64,000 nt of DNA. It comes from Rhodoplanes tepidamans (GTDB lineage: Bacteria > Pseudomonadota > Alphaproteobacteria > Rhizobiales > Xanthobacteraceae). Location of the stretch: the NCBI RefSeq assembly GCF_030813915.1, contig NZ_JAUSUJ010000002.1, forward strand, positions 341,634 through 405,633, in the 5' to 3' direction. The position numbers and the translations under genes were made by a program. This document shows, piece by piece, positions 56,744 through 64,000 of the stretch; positions within the stretch are counted from its first letter, which is position 1; each line of letters begins with the position of its first letter. The notes under the pieces are model-generated. The model searched no databases and had not been told where the DNA came from. It saw only the letters and a program-made list of their open reading frames with translations.

Positions 56744-59509
56744 TCAGAACTTGAAATTGAGCGACACCGTCGCGGTGCGGCCGGGCGCCGGTAGAGAGGC
56801 GGTCCCGAGGGCCGGCACGTAGGCGAGGTCGGTCAGGTTGTTGACGGCGAAGCGGAGCTTCGCCTCGTCGGTGATGGCGAGCGAGCCGTAGAGGTCGTAG
56901 ACCGTGTAGCTCTCGGTCTGATAGACGCTGACGAGGCTGTCGATGTAGCCGAGATTGTCCTCGGCGACGCCGACGTGAGTCACGCGGCCGCCGATCGTCA
57001 GCCGGCGGTCGAGCAGGCGGACACCGGCGTCGATCGTGTATTTGGTCTTCGGCGGGACGAAGATGACGTACTGCTCGGTGTCGTAGGTCTGGCCGTTGTA
57101 CGTGTAGGTCTTGGCCCAGTCGGTCAGCAGCCGCGTGTACGACACGCCGAGATAGGCGTGGCCGAGGTCGTAGTTGGCCTCGAGCTCCAAGCCCTTCATC
57201 TTGGTCGTGCCGTCGAGATTGACGTAGGCGGTGTACTCCAGGGTGTCGTTGCCGGCGACGAGGTCGATGGCGCCTTGGGCGATGTAGTTCTCGACGTCGC
57301 GGCGGAAGCCGACGGCCTTGGCCCGGAACGTGTCGGTGCCGGTGAATATCCCGTTCCTCAAGACGTTCAGGCCGATCTCCCAGGTCTTCGATTCCTCGGG
57401 CTTCAGCGACGGATTGGGCGCGAAGCCCGGCCCGTAGGATCCGATATGGGCGCCGCCGAGCATCGCCTCCATGATGGTGGGCGGCCGGAAGCCCTCCGAG
57501 TACTTGGTGAACAGCTGGATGCCCTTCACCGGCTCGACCGCGACCACGGCGGTGGGTGTCCAGGCATGGCCGGAGAGGTCGACGTCGACGTCCTGGGTGG
57601 GATAGCGGGTGACCTGCTCGGTCACGATGTCGATGAACGGCGCCGAGCAGTAGGTATCGTCGGGATAAAACGTGTATCCATTGGAGACGTTGCGGTCATA
57701 CCATGTTTGATACGCCGTCGGATTGGTCGTCCGCAGCGCCAGGATGTTGGCCGGGATCGCGCGGCAGGTCTGCCGTTCGACCTCGCGCGTGATCGTCTCC
57801 GTGTAGGGCTGGAGAAAGATCCTCGACGTGCCGGTCAGCTTGTACTCCTGGTAGCGCATGCCGCCCGACACGGTCAGCCAGTCGCGCTCGAACTTGGCGT
57901 TGCCGAAGCCGCTCCAGATGTCGCGCTTGCCGCCCGGATTGGCGCCCGAGTACCACAGGGCCATGTTGGGATCGTCGTCGATGCCCTGTCCCTCGGCCGT
58001 GGTGCTGCCGATGTTGCGGAACGCTTCGAGGCCGTAGTTGAGCGAGAGTGCGCCGGCCGGCAGCGCGAGCGTGCTGGTGTTGTCGAGGCTGCCGCCGAAG
58101 GTCTTCATCCGGTAGCCCGTGAAGGCCTCGGGTGCGATGTCGGCGACCCGCTCGGGCCGATACTCGTCGTTGATGGTGTGGTTGAACCAGAAGCGCGCCT
58201 TGGCGTCGATCAGCGGGGTCGCCGGGTCCCAGCCGAGCGCGCTCGTCACCGTGTTGTTGTGGATCTCCTCCTGATTGTTGATGCTGTCGCTGCCGTAGGT
58301 GAACTTGGTCTTGTAGCTGAGCCAGCTCAGGTCGAGGCTCACGTCCTCGGCCGGCTTCATCTCGGTCTTGAGCAGGGTGGAGGTCGCGCGCGAGCCCATG
58401 AACTCGGGGCGGTCGACGCCCAGAAGCGCCCAGGTTGCGGCATTCCGGCCGAGATCGCCGTTCTGGCCGATGGCGTATTCGCCGATCTTCTTGTGGCTGG
58501 CGGCGGCGAGGAACGAGAAGTTGTCGGAGACGCGCACCGCGCCGGCCGCCATGCCGGCGAAGTCGAACGCGTTGGTGCCGGTGGTGGCGTCGATCTCGAC
58601 GCCGAACCGGCGGCCCGGCTTGATGATGTCGTCGGCCCGGATGGTGCGGAAGTTCACCGTGCCGGCGAGGCTGGCGACGCCGCCGACACCCGGATTGCCG
58701 CTCTTCTCGACGTCGATCTCGCGCAGCAACAGAGGGTCGACATAGGTCAGGCCCGACGAGCCGTGGCCGCTGCGCTGGAAATCCTGGCGCGCCCCGTCGA
58801 TCATGGTGGCGACCCGGCCCTGGTCCTGCAGGCCGCGGATGTTCACGTTGATGCCGGCGTTCTGGTTGTTGTCGCCCGAGGTGAAGACGCCGGGCATGCT
58901 CGCGAACAGGTCGCGGGCGCTGCGGGTCGGATTGTTCTGGATCGCCTCGCGCGAGATCACGCTGATGCTGGCCGGAGCGTCGTAGACCCAGTCGGGCGTG
59001 CCCTGGAAGCCGGCGCCCGAGCTGGCGCCGGCGGTCGGCGCCGTCACGTGGATCGGATCGAGCGGGATGCCGTCGGCCTGGGCGTAGGCGTCGGTGACGC
59101 CGGGCCGGGCGAGCGTCACGGTGGTGGCGTTGGTGAAATGGTGGGCGAGCCCGGTGCCGGCGAGCAGGCGGGCCAGCGCCTCGCGGCGGCCGAACGCGCC
59201 GGTGACGCCCGGCGAGTCGAGCCCGCGGACCAGGTTGGCGCCGTAGAACAGCTGCACGCCGGTCTGCCGCGAGAACTGCATCAGCGCCTGCGCCAGCGGC
59301 TGCGGCGGGATGTCGAACACGGTCGTGGCCGCGCCGGGCGCTGCTCCGGTGCCGGGCGTTGCCTGGGCCCGGGCGCGGTCGGCCGCCGGCAGGCTCGCCG
59401 CGGCGACCAGCGCCGTCGTCACCATCAGGGCGACCGCCGGCCGGTGCGGCCGGGATCGCGGCAGGAGACCGGCGCCGCGGCGCGCGTCCGTTCTTGTTCT
59501 GTCGTGCAT
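56744..59509 (-). CDS. hasR: TonB-dependent heme/hemophore receptor with STN domain (HasR-like)
   Basis: The 921-residue outer-membrane receptor has a signal peptide and an STN signalling domain (about 60-115: TVFDIPPQPLAQALMQFSRQTG). A TonB box-like DPIHVTAP, a plug (about 170-290: NINIRGLQDQ-like INVNIRGLQDQGR) and a 22-strand barrel ending in Phe follow. The FRPP and NPSL motifs flank GGAHIGSYG, whose His is in the position of a HasR heme ligand. The STN domain fits control by the nearby anti-sigma and sigma genes. It lies 76 bases before hasA on the same strand. Confidence 0.9.
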   Translation of the reverse strand: MHDRTRTDARRGAGLLPRSRPHRPAVALMVTTALVAAASLPAADRARAQATPGTGAAPGAATTVFDIPPQPLAQALMQFSRQTGVQLFYGANLVRGLDSPGVTGAFGRREALARLLAGTGLAHHFTNATTVTLARPGVTDAYAQADGIPLDPIHVTAPTAGASSGAGFQGTPDWVYDAPASISVISREAIQNNPTRSARDLFASMPGVFTSGDNNQNAGINVNIRGLQDQGRVATMIDGARQDFQRSGHGSSGLTYVDPLLLREIDVEKSGNPGVGGVASLAGTVNFRTIRADDIIKPGRRFGVEIDATTGTNAFDFAGMAAGAVRVSDNFSFLAAASHKKIGEYAIGQNGDLGRNAATWALLGVDRPEFMGSRATSTLLKTEMKPAEDVSLDLSWLSYKTKFTYGSDSINNQEEIHNNTVTSALGWDPATPLIDAKARFWFNHTINDEYRPERVADIAPEAFTGYRMKTFGGSLDNTSTLALPAGALSLNYGLEAFRNIGSTTAEGQGIDDDPNMALWYSGANPGGKRDIWSGFGNAKFERDWLTVSGGMRYQEYKLTGTSRIFLQPYTETITREVERQTCRAIPANILALRTTNPTAYQTWYDRNVSNGYTFYPDDTYCSAPFIDIVTEQVTRYPTQDVDVDLSGHAWTPTAVVAVEPVKGIQLFTKYSEGFRPPTIMEAMLGGAHIGSYGPGFAPNPSLKPEESKTWEIGLNVLRNGIFTGTDTFRAKAVGFRRDVENYIAQGAIDLVAGNDTLEYTAYVNLDGTTKMKGLELEANYDLGHAYLGVSYTRLLTDWAKTYTYNGQTYDTEQYVIFVPPKTKYTIDAGVRLLDRRLTIGGRVTHVGVAEDNLGYIDSLVSVYQTESYTVYDLYGSLAITDEAKLRFAVNNLTDLAYVPALGTASLPAPGRTATVSLNFKF

Positions 59510-59650
59510 CGCCCCACCCCTCGCTCTCGCAGCGGGCGGCCGCCCGGACCGGGGTCCGGACGGCGGCCCGGCGGGCCCCCTCGTGGAGGAGACACCCGGG
59601 CGGCGGCGGCAGATGATCGGCGGACTCGAGAATCGGACGAAGCTTGGAAC

Positions 59651-59730
59651 GTCACCAGACTGGAGCGGGGGTCACCGGATCGGCGCGACGGTCACCAGGC
59701 CGGTGTGACGGTCACCACGCCGGTGTGACG
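59651..59730. repeat. Tandem repeat, 20 bp x 4, at the end of the anti-sigma gene
   Basis: Four 20 bp units each beginning GTCACC start at 59651, 59671, 59691 and 59711. The last two are almost identical (GTCACCaCGCCGGTGTGACG type). The anti-sigma stop codon lies in the last unit. The period is not a multiple of three, so changes in copy number would add or move stop codons and alter the C-terminus only slightly. Confidence 0.92.
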
Positions 59731-60647
59731 AAGGTGGCGAACGGGCCGGCGTGCACGAGCCGCACCGGCAGCGTGTCGGCGATGGTCCGCAACGCCGCCT
59801 CGGGCTCGCGGGTGTCGAAGATCGCCGTCACCGGGATGGCGCCGATGCGGCTCGTGGTCAGCACGATGCGGCCGCGGCGGTAGCGCTCGAGCTCGGCCAG
59901 CACGCGCCGCAGCGGCACGTCCTGGACCACGATGCGGTCGGTCCGCCACGCGGCGACGGCGGCGAGATCGGCCGGCACCACGGGGCCGCGGCCCTCCTCG
60001 CCGTAGCTGACCTGGAAGCCGCGCCCGACCTCGACGGCCGGCGCCGCGCCGGTCCGCACCGTGACCGCGTGGGCGTCGACCGCCACCGTGACGACGCCGT
60101 CGAGCAGCTTGACGTCGAAGCGGGTGCCGAGCGCCTGGGTGGTGCCGGGTCCGGCCGTGACGCTGAACGGCCGCGCCGGGTCCGCCGCCACGTCGAAGAA
60201 CGCCTCGCCGCGGAACAGCGCGACGCGCCGCGCCGTCGCCGTGAAGTCGACCGACAGGGCCGACCAGGTGCCGAGCTCGACCGCGCTGCCGTCGGCGAGC
60301 GTCAGGCTGCGGCGCTCGCCGACGGCGGTGGTGACGTCGGCGAGCAGGTCGGGCCGGCCGAGCAGGCCGAGCCCGCCGGCGCCGGCCAAAGTGGCGAAGC
60401 CGGCGAGCAGCAGGTTGCGCCGGCTGGTCAGCTTGCGGGAGCGGCGCAGCCGGTCGATCTCCGGCCGGGCGATGTCGAACCGCGTCCACAGTGCCTGCGC
60501 ATGCGCCCAGGCGGCAGCATTGGCCGGGTCACGCTCGACCCAGGCGCGGAACGCCTCGCGGTCGGCCTCGCCCGCCTGGTCGTCGCGCAGGCGCACCAGC
60601 CATTCGAGCGCCTCCCGGACGGCCGGGTCCGTCGCCTTCTGGTCCAT
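59712..60647 (-). CDS. hasS: FecR-family anti-sigma factor (HasS-like)
   Basis: The 311-residue protein has the N-terminal cytosolic helices of FecR proteins (ALEWLVRLRDDQAGEADREAFRAWVERDPANAAAWAHAQALW), a membrane helix (RRNLLLAGFATLAGAGGLGLL) and a periplasmic FecR domain with AVGERRSLTLADGSAVELGT, FRGEAFFDVAADPARPF and TALGTRFDV-like QALGTRFDV. It would relay receptor occupancy from the HasR STN domain to the sigma factor. The ATG at 60647 matches the usual length. Its C-terminus, VTPAW, falls in a 20 bp tandem repeat. The sigma gene is more than 1.5 kb upstream, not adjacent as usual. Confidence 0.9.
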   Translation of the reverse strand: MDQKATDPAVREALEWLVRLRDDQAGEADREAFRAWVERDPANAAAWAHAQALWTRFDIARPEIDRLRRSRKLTSRRNLLLAGFATLAGAGGLGLLGRPDLLADVTTAVGERRSLTLADGSAVELGTWSALSVDFTATARRVALFRGEAFFDVAADPARPFSVTAGPGTTQALGTRFDVKLLDGVVTVAVDAHAVTVRTGAAPAVEVGRGFQVSYGEEGRGPVVPADLAAVAAWRTDRIVVQDVPLRRVLAELERYRRGRIVLTTSRIGAIPVTAIFDTREPEAALRTIADTLPVRLVHAGPFATFVTPAW

Positions 60648-60787
60648 CGCGGGTCGATCGCGCGTCGCTGTCCGGGCCCGGGCCACCGCGGCGCGACGGG
60701 CCCCGTCTTCTAGGTCTCAAATTCCGAGCCTGTCTAGAGGCGGGGGCGGGGACGACTATGTCTGACTTATCAAGCTGAGCATGTCAT

Positions 60788-60824
60788 AAAAAGGTTTCTT
60801 CTACCGACAGGCGCTACCTTTTTT
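60788..60824 (-). terminator. A/T-rich hairpin terminator after the membrane-protein gene
   Basis: On the minus strand AAAAAAGGT pairs with ACCTTTTT around a 20-base loop, followed by TATGACAT. It lies 43 bases after the stop of the unknown membrane protein. The stem is A/T-rich with T-runs on both strands, so it could act both ways. It would separate that gene from hasS. Confidence 0.45.
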
Positions 60825-60866
60825 ACCTATTGTACCGTGGTTCTCGACTGTGCGACCGACAAACCA

Positions 60867-61646
60867 TCAGTTTGCGCGCCCAGCCGTGAAGACGTGTGAT
60901 CTCCGCCATTTGTCGATGGGAATTGGCTTGCCATCTCCAATCTCAATGGAAGGAAAAATGCTCGCATTGGCGCTGGGCCATCCTTGTCCTCCGATCGTGA
61001 AAATGAAACCGGATTGGTGCAATTCACTGTCGACGGTCGTCCTGTAATTTATGCACCCGACGATGTCGGCGGAAAACGATTTCAGTGTTGCGAGGTCGCT
61101 TTTTCCTCTGACAAGATCGATTTCTATCCAATCGGATTGGGTCAGTGTCGATCCAGGTAGAATGATATAATGGTGACCATCCCCTCTATCTTGATTGCAG
61201 GGTTTGTGCTGGTGCTCATGCCAATCGAGATGGCTTTCTCCGTCGCCTCTGGCTTTGGCTTCCCAGGTCAAAACGAAATCCTTAGCAATTGATTTCCCTG
61301 CGTTCCTTACAGCGTATTCAAATCGGGTATGGGCAGTTGCCTTGTCGTCAGAGAACGTAAATGTAATCGGTTCGACGAGTTTGATATCCTCCAAACCAAG
61401 CCATGCGCGTTGATCATCTTTCGTCGCGGAGAGTTGGCCATAAATGATAAAAGACTGAAAAGCTCCAACCAAGACGAGTAGGCAGTTAAATATGGTCATA
61501 AGCCCAGAAGGTCGGTTGCTCGGACTATTCCGCCGAGCTGGTCTCCATTGCCACCACGTCCGGTTATTTATGGCATGATCGGCGAGCTTTTTTCTGCGCT
61601 TTGCATCTCGCAGCTCATTCTGTTTTCTATATTCATACTTATCCAT
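60867..61646 (-). CDS. Unknown single-pass membrane protein inside the has locus
   Basis: The 259-residue protein has a basic N-terminal region (EYRKQNELRDAKRRKK), one membrane helix (LMTIFNCLLVLVGAFQSFIIYGQL) and a soluble domain beginning DDQRAWLGLEDIKLVEPITF. I know similar single-helix proteins with an RAWxG-like segment after the helix only as hypothetical proteins. Its base composition is clearly more A/T-rich than the has genes on both sides, and it lies on the same strand between sigma and anti-sigma. It is probably a recent insertion; no function can be given. Confidence 0.7.
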   Translation of the reverse strand: MDKYEYRKQNELRDAKRRKKLADHAINNRTWWQWRPARRNSPSNRPSGLMTIFNCLLVLVGAFQSFIIYGQLSATKDDQRAWLGLEDIKLVEPITFTFSDDKATAHTRFEYAVRNAGKSIAKDFVLTWEAKARGDGESHLDWHEHQHKPCNQDRGDGHHYIILPGSTLTQSDWIEIDLVRGKSDLATLKSFSADIVGCINYRTTVDSELHQSGFIFTIGGQGWPSANASIFPSIEIGDGKPIPIDKWRRSHVFTAGRAN

Positions 61647-61834
61647 GATCGCTACCGGATTGCCCGCTCAGCTGTTGCCATCCGACTGTGTCAGGTTTGA
61701 TGAGGGGCGGGAGCCTTCGATCAGTTTGGTGTGTACGGGCGCCGACGGCGTATTCGCGGCTGCATGATCGATGACGGCGTGCGGGTGTTCTTTGCGAAGA
61801 GATCTGTGGTCGGCCCAAGTCCGTGATGAGCAGG

Positions 61835-62026
61835 CTAATCATATCCGAAATGGTTTAGCGAAGCCACGGCGGCGGCTTGAGGAAGGAAGCTCGCCGAGGC
61901 CGGACGTCCGACCGCCTCCGCGCGCGTGAACGATGTCCGCCCCTCCGACTGGAGCTCCAGCAGGTAGTTCGGCAGCGTTCTCGGGAGCGCTTGTTCCATA
62001 TCTAAAAATCGCTCGTTTCTGTCCAT
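61835..62026 (-). pseudogene. Broken AbiEi-like antitoxin remnant
   Basis: The first part, with LPRTLPNYLLELQSEG then RTSFTRAEAVGR, resembles from memory the N-terminus of AbiEi type IV antitoxins (family pattern of a short helix, then a winged-helix start with RxxFTxxEA). The reading then leaves the family, whereas another frame of the same strand continues with GLGE and then a third with SFLK. This suggests two frameshifts. The rest of the expected protein, and the AbiEii toxin, are absent. It lies within the A/T-rich insert between hasI and hasS; 61647-61834 holds no other gene I can support. Confidence 0.42.
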
Positions 62027-62174
62027 TTATCAATATGGCGCTCCATATCCTTCAGCATCATATTTGATTATCGCCCGGAAATGTCGATTTTTCACTATGA
62101 TGCGGCGAAGCCGGCTGCCCAGGAGAACGAGCGGGAGCATCCGGGGCGGGTCGGAGAACGAGTCGGAAACGGCC

Positions 62175-62684
62175 TCAGCCGCTCTGCTGCAGGCGGCGGT
62201 CGAGCTCGGCGAGCGCGGCGACGATCTGGGAGATCACGGTGTTGCGGGAGACGCCCTGGCGGCGGGCGATCTCGTCGTAGCTCAGGCCCTCGAACTTGTT
62301 GAGCACGAACGCCTCGCGCCGGCGCGGCGGCAGCGCCGCGACGGCCTGCAGCACGCGGCGCAGCTCGCAGCGCACGATGGCGGCCGCCTCGGGCGAGGGA
62401 GCCAGATCCGGGAGCGCGTCGAGATCGGTCTCGCCGAGGGCGATCTCGGCGCGCCGTGCCGTGTCGCGCAGGTGGTTGAGGGCGAGGTTGCGGGCCGTGC
62501 AGGCGAGGTAGGCCGGGCAGTTGGCGAGATCACCGCAGTCGGCCGTCGCCATCAGCTTGACGAAGGCCTGGTGGACCAGGTCCTCGGCGGTCGCGCCGTT
62601 GCCGACCAGCCGCCGCACGAGCCGCTTCAGCCGCCCGTTCTCGGACGCGTACAGACCGGCGACGTCGATGGTTCGGCCCCGCAT
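62175..62684 (-). CDS. hasI: ECF sigma factor of the FecI type (HasI-like)
   Basis: The 169-residue protein has sigma region 2 (LYASENGRLKRLVRRLVGN, then ATAEDLVHQAFVKL and NCPAYLACTARNLALNHLRD) and region 4 (LPPRRREAFVLNKFEGLSYDEIARRQGVSRNTV). This fits the FecI/HasI group that transcribes iron or heme uptake genes when the cognate receptor is occupied. The ATG is at 62684. It lies on the same strand as hasS, hasR and the export genes but is separated from hasS by an insert, so joint transcription may be lost. Confidence 0.9.
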   Translation of the reverse strand: MRGRTIDVAGLYASENGRLKRLVRRLVGNGATAEDLVHQAFVKLMATADCGDLANCPAYLACTARNLALNHLRDTARRAEIALGETDLDALPDLAPSPEAAAIVRCELRRVLQAVAALPPRRREAFVLNKFEGLSYDEIARRQGVSRNTVISQIVAALAELDRRLQQSG

Positions 62685-62886
62685 GGCTCCGGCTCCCGGG
62701 CGGGCGGACCACCGTCGGTCGGTCCGCTCCCACTCTACACCTAGCCCGGAGCTTAATACGGGACGGGACGGACTCCCACGCGCCGGCCGTTACATTGTCT
62801 CTAAGGTGCAGAAACGTTCGGCCACCGGGCCGAAACCTTTCGCGGGCCGGCGGTGCCGTCGCCGGGCACCCCCGTCCGCTGCCGCG

Positions 62887-63699
62887 TCAGGTGCCGTCGA
62901 CGGTGCGGCCGAAGGCGGCGAGGCTGCGCTTGAGGCCGGGATCCGTCATGGCGTCGGCGCAGGCCGCGGCGAGCCTGCCCAGCTCGGCGCGCTGCGCCGG
63001 CTCGAGGAAGCGGGCGAGGCGCGGCGCGATGGCGGCGAGCGCCGGCAGGCGGGCGCGCCGCCAGTCGTCGGAGAGGCCGTCGACCGCCAGCGTCTCGATG
63101 ACGCTCGCCACGGTGCGCAGGCTGCCCTGGCGGATGCTGGCGATGCCGGCCTGGACGTTCGGCCGCGCCGCCTCCTCGGCCCGCATGCCGGCGAGCTGGA
63201 CCAGCACGGCCTCGACGATGGCGCCCTGGATCCGCAGCTCGAAATCGAGGAAGCGGCCCATCTCGGGGGCGAAGCGCACGACGTTGCGGTTGACCTTGGC
63301 GTCGGCCTGCGGGTCCTTGGCGAGCGCCGGCAGGTCGGGCGCCCCGGTGCCGGCCAGCATGTAGGCGGTGCCGATCCGGGCGCCCGTCACCATGCGCTGG
63401 CTGAGCGGCGCGAGCTCCTGGAACGAGATCGGCCCCCTGACGTCGCGGGTGTCGAACACCGTGTCGAGGAGCTGGCGCACCGTCGGGTCGCTCTCGCGCG
63501 GCATCCGGCCGGTGGTCTCCGAGCCGCGGGCGAGGGTGAGGAAGCGCAGCGTCGCGGCCTGGGCGGCGGCGAGCTTGCCGGGATCGATCTGGGCCGCGAC
63601 CGGGGCCGCCGCCAGCACGGCGAGCACGAGCAGGCCGATCGCCGCGGCGCGGGCGAGCGACCGGGGCCGCGGGCGAACGAACGGGTTGGCGCGGGCCAT
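62887..63699 (-). CDS. Secreted protein of unknown function
   Basis: The 270-residue product has a signal peptide (RAAAIGLLVLAVLAAAPVAAQ) and a mostly helical mature part with ETTGRMPRESDPTVRQLLDTVFD, GTAYMLAGTG and FEPAQRAELGRLAAACA-like stretches. I do not recognise the family. GAGGAG lies just before ATG 63699. It is upstream of the sigma gene on the same strand, 202 bases away, and nothing ties it to heme uptake. Confidence 0.7.
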   Translation of the reverse strand: MARANPFVRPRPRSLARAAAIGLLVLAVLAAAPVAAQIDPGKLAAAQAATLRFLTLARGSETTGRMPRESDPTVRQLLDTVFDTRDVRGPISFQELAPLSQRMVTGARIGTAYMLAGTGAPDLPALAKDPQADAKVNRNVVRFAPEMGRFLDFELRIQGAIVEAVLVQLAGMRAEEAARPNVQAGIASIRQGSLRTVASVIETLAVDGLSDDWRRARLPALAAIAPRLARFLEPAQRAELGRLAAACADAMTDPGLKRSLAAFGRTVDGT

Positions 63700-63804
63700 G
63701 GTCGCATCTCCTCGGGAATCGGCGCCGCAGTTCAGCACGGCGGTTCGGGGGAAGTCATCTCGTCGGCGTGCGCGGTATCGCGGGGCGGACATTCAGGAGC
63801 GCGG

Positions 63805-63909
63805 TTGTGGCGGGCCGCGCCTGCAGCCGTGCTGGCGGTGGCGCTCGCCGCCGCCGTCTACGTGCTGCGGACGCCGCGGAGCACCACGCCGGGCGGAGAG
63901 GCCGCCTAG
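63805..63909 (+). CDS. Possible tiny membrane protein (TTG start)
   Basis: A 34-codon frame begins at TTG 63805 with AGGAGC four bases before it. It encodes a hydrophobic helix (AAVLAVALAAAVYVL) and a short polar tail. The ribosome site is good but the start codon is rare and the frame is short in G+C-rich DNA, so chance is quite possible. It is divergent from the secreted-protein gene. Confidence 0.25.
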   Translation: MWRAAPAAVLAVALAAAVYVLRTPRSTTPGGEAA

Positions 63910-64000
63910 AGCGGTTCCCGACCTGAGTGAATCGCGAGGGATTCCCAAATCGGCGCGGAGGTGATTCAAGCTGTCTGCCGGAGAGGGAGGCCGGCAGGCA

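Noticed and set aside
61639..61842. Small gene between the membrane protein and the AbiEi remnant
   Set aside because: The 67-codon frame overlaps both neighbours slightly and has no recognisable family; other frames across it are equally open.
63910..64000. Possible insertion sequence end at the right edge
   Set aside because: The segment GAGCGGTTCCCGACCTGAGTGAATCGC and a nearby GATTCAAGCTG look like sequence often found in front of IS630-type elements, but no transposase frame or inverted repeat is visible before the window ends.

Overview
The window is a very G+C-rich stretch of an alphaproteobacterial chromosome. It most probably comes from the Hyphomicrobiales (Rhizobiales). The order-level call rests on alphaproteobacterial markers (DUF1465/RcdA-like, DUF1013/TrcR, DUF1192, DUF4164) and on the conserved block DUF4164 - zapA - 6S RNA - 5-formyl-THF cyclo-ligase - ymdB facing tkt - gap - pgk - fba. 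Genus and family cannot be fixed from the sequence alone.

Layout. 1-3.1 kb: Holliday junction genes ruvC, ruvA, ruvB on the minus strand, with a cytidine-deaminase-like gene between ruvA and ruvB and the start of a possible HicA toxin running off the left edge. 3.2-9.9 kb: an EAL-CBS-GGDEF protein, methylmalonyl-CoA decarboxylase, YebC, a Tat-exported metallo-hydrolase, YmdB and 5-FCL. 10-11 kb: 6S RNA, zapA and DUF4164. 11.5-19.2 kb: a central-carbon cluster (tkt, gap, small membrane ORF, pgk, class II fba) followed by a ThiE-like gene and a Sel1-repeat protein. 19.3-20.4 kb: a lower-G+C toxin-antitoxin pair (MerR-like/DUF433 plus DUF5615 PIN-like). 20.6-29.2 kb: core genes (IMPase, a TolQ-like/OmpA-like pair, GNAT, MsbA-type ABC exporter, rpmE, DUF1465, DUF1192, quinone oxidoreductase) and a strong small-RNA candidate. 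29.6-41 kb: a GGDEF/EAL protein with a degenerate GGDEF motif, DUF533, YqgE, a DsbD-N-like protein, peroxiredoxin, rnhA, thrB, ispH, trcR and a LuxR regulator.

41.8-52.7 kb is accessory: amine oxidase, NUDIX, Xi-class GST, GNAT, a Bug solute-binding protein, then a light-sensing module on the minus strand (heme oxygenase bphO, bacteriophytochrome bphP, a small response regulator and a hybrid histidine kinase). 52.8-62.7 kb is a heme-scavenging locus in the same order as the Serratia has operon (sigma factor, anti-sigma, receptor, hemophore, ABC exporter, adaptor). Its hemophore looks like a HasA domain joined to an RTX-type tail. The sigma gene is separated from its anti-sigma partner by an A/T-rich insert holding a membrane protein of unknown function and a broken AbiEi-like antitoxin remnant. 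The locus joins inducible expression (sigma/anti-sigma plus a receptor with an STN signalling domain) to secretion and uptake of heme, and the neighbouring bphO makes the biliverdin chromophore from heme.

Two kinds of repeat recur. Long imperfect palindromes of three or four families sit between genes. Short tandem arrays with 12-20 bp units occur at least seven times, in leaders, in coding sequence and at gene ends.
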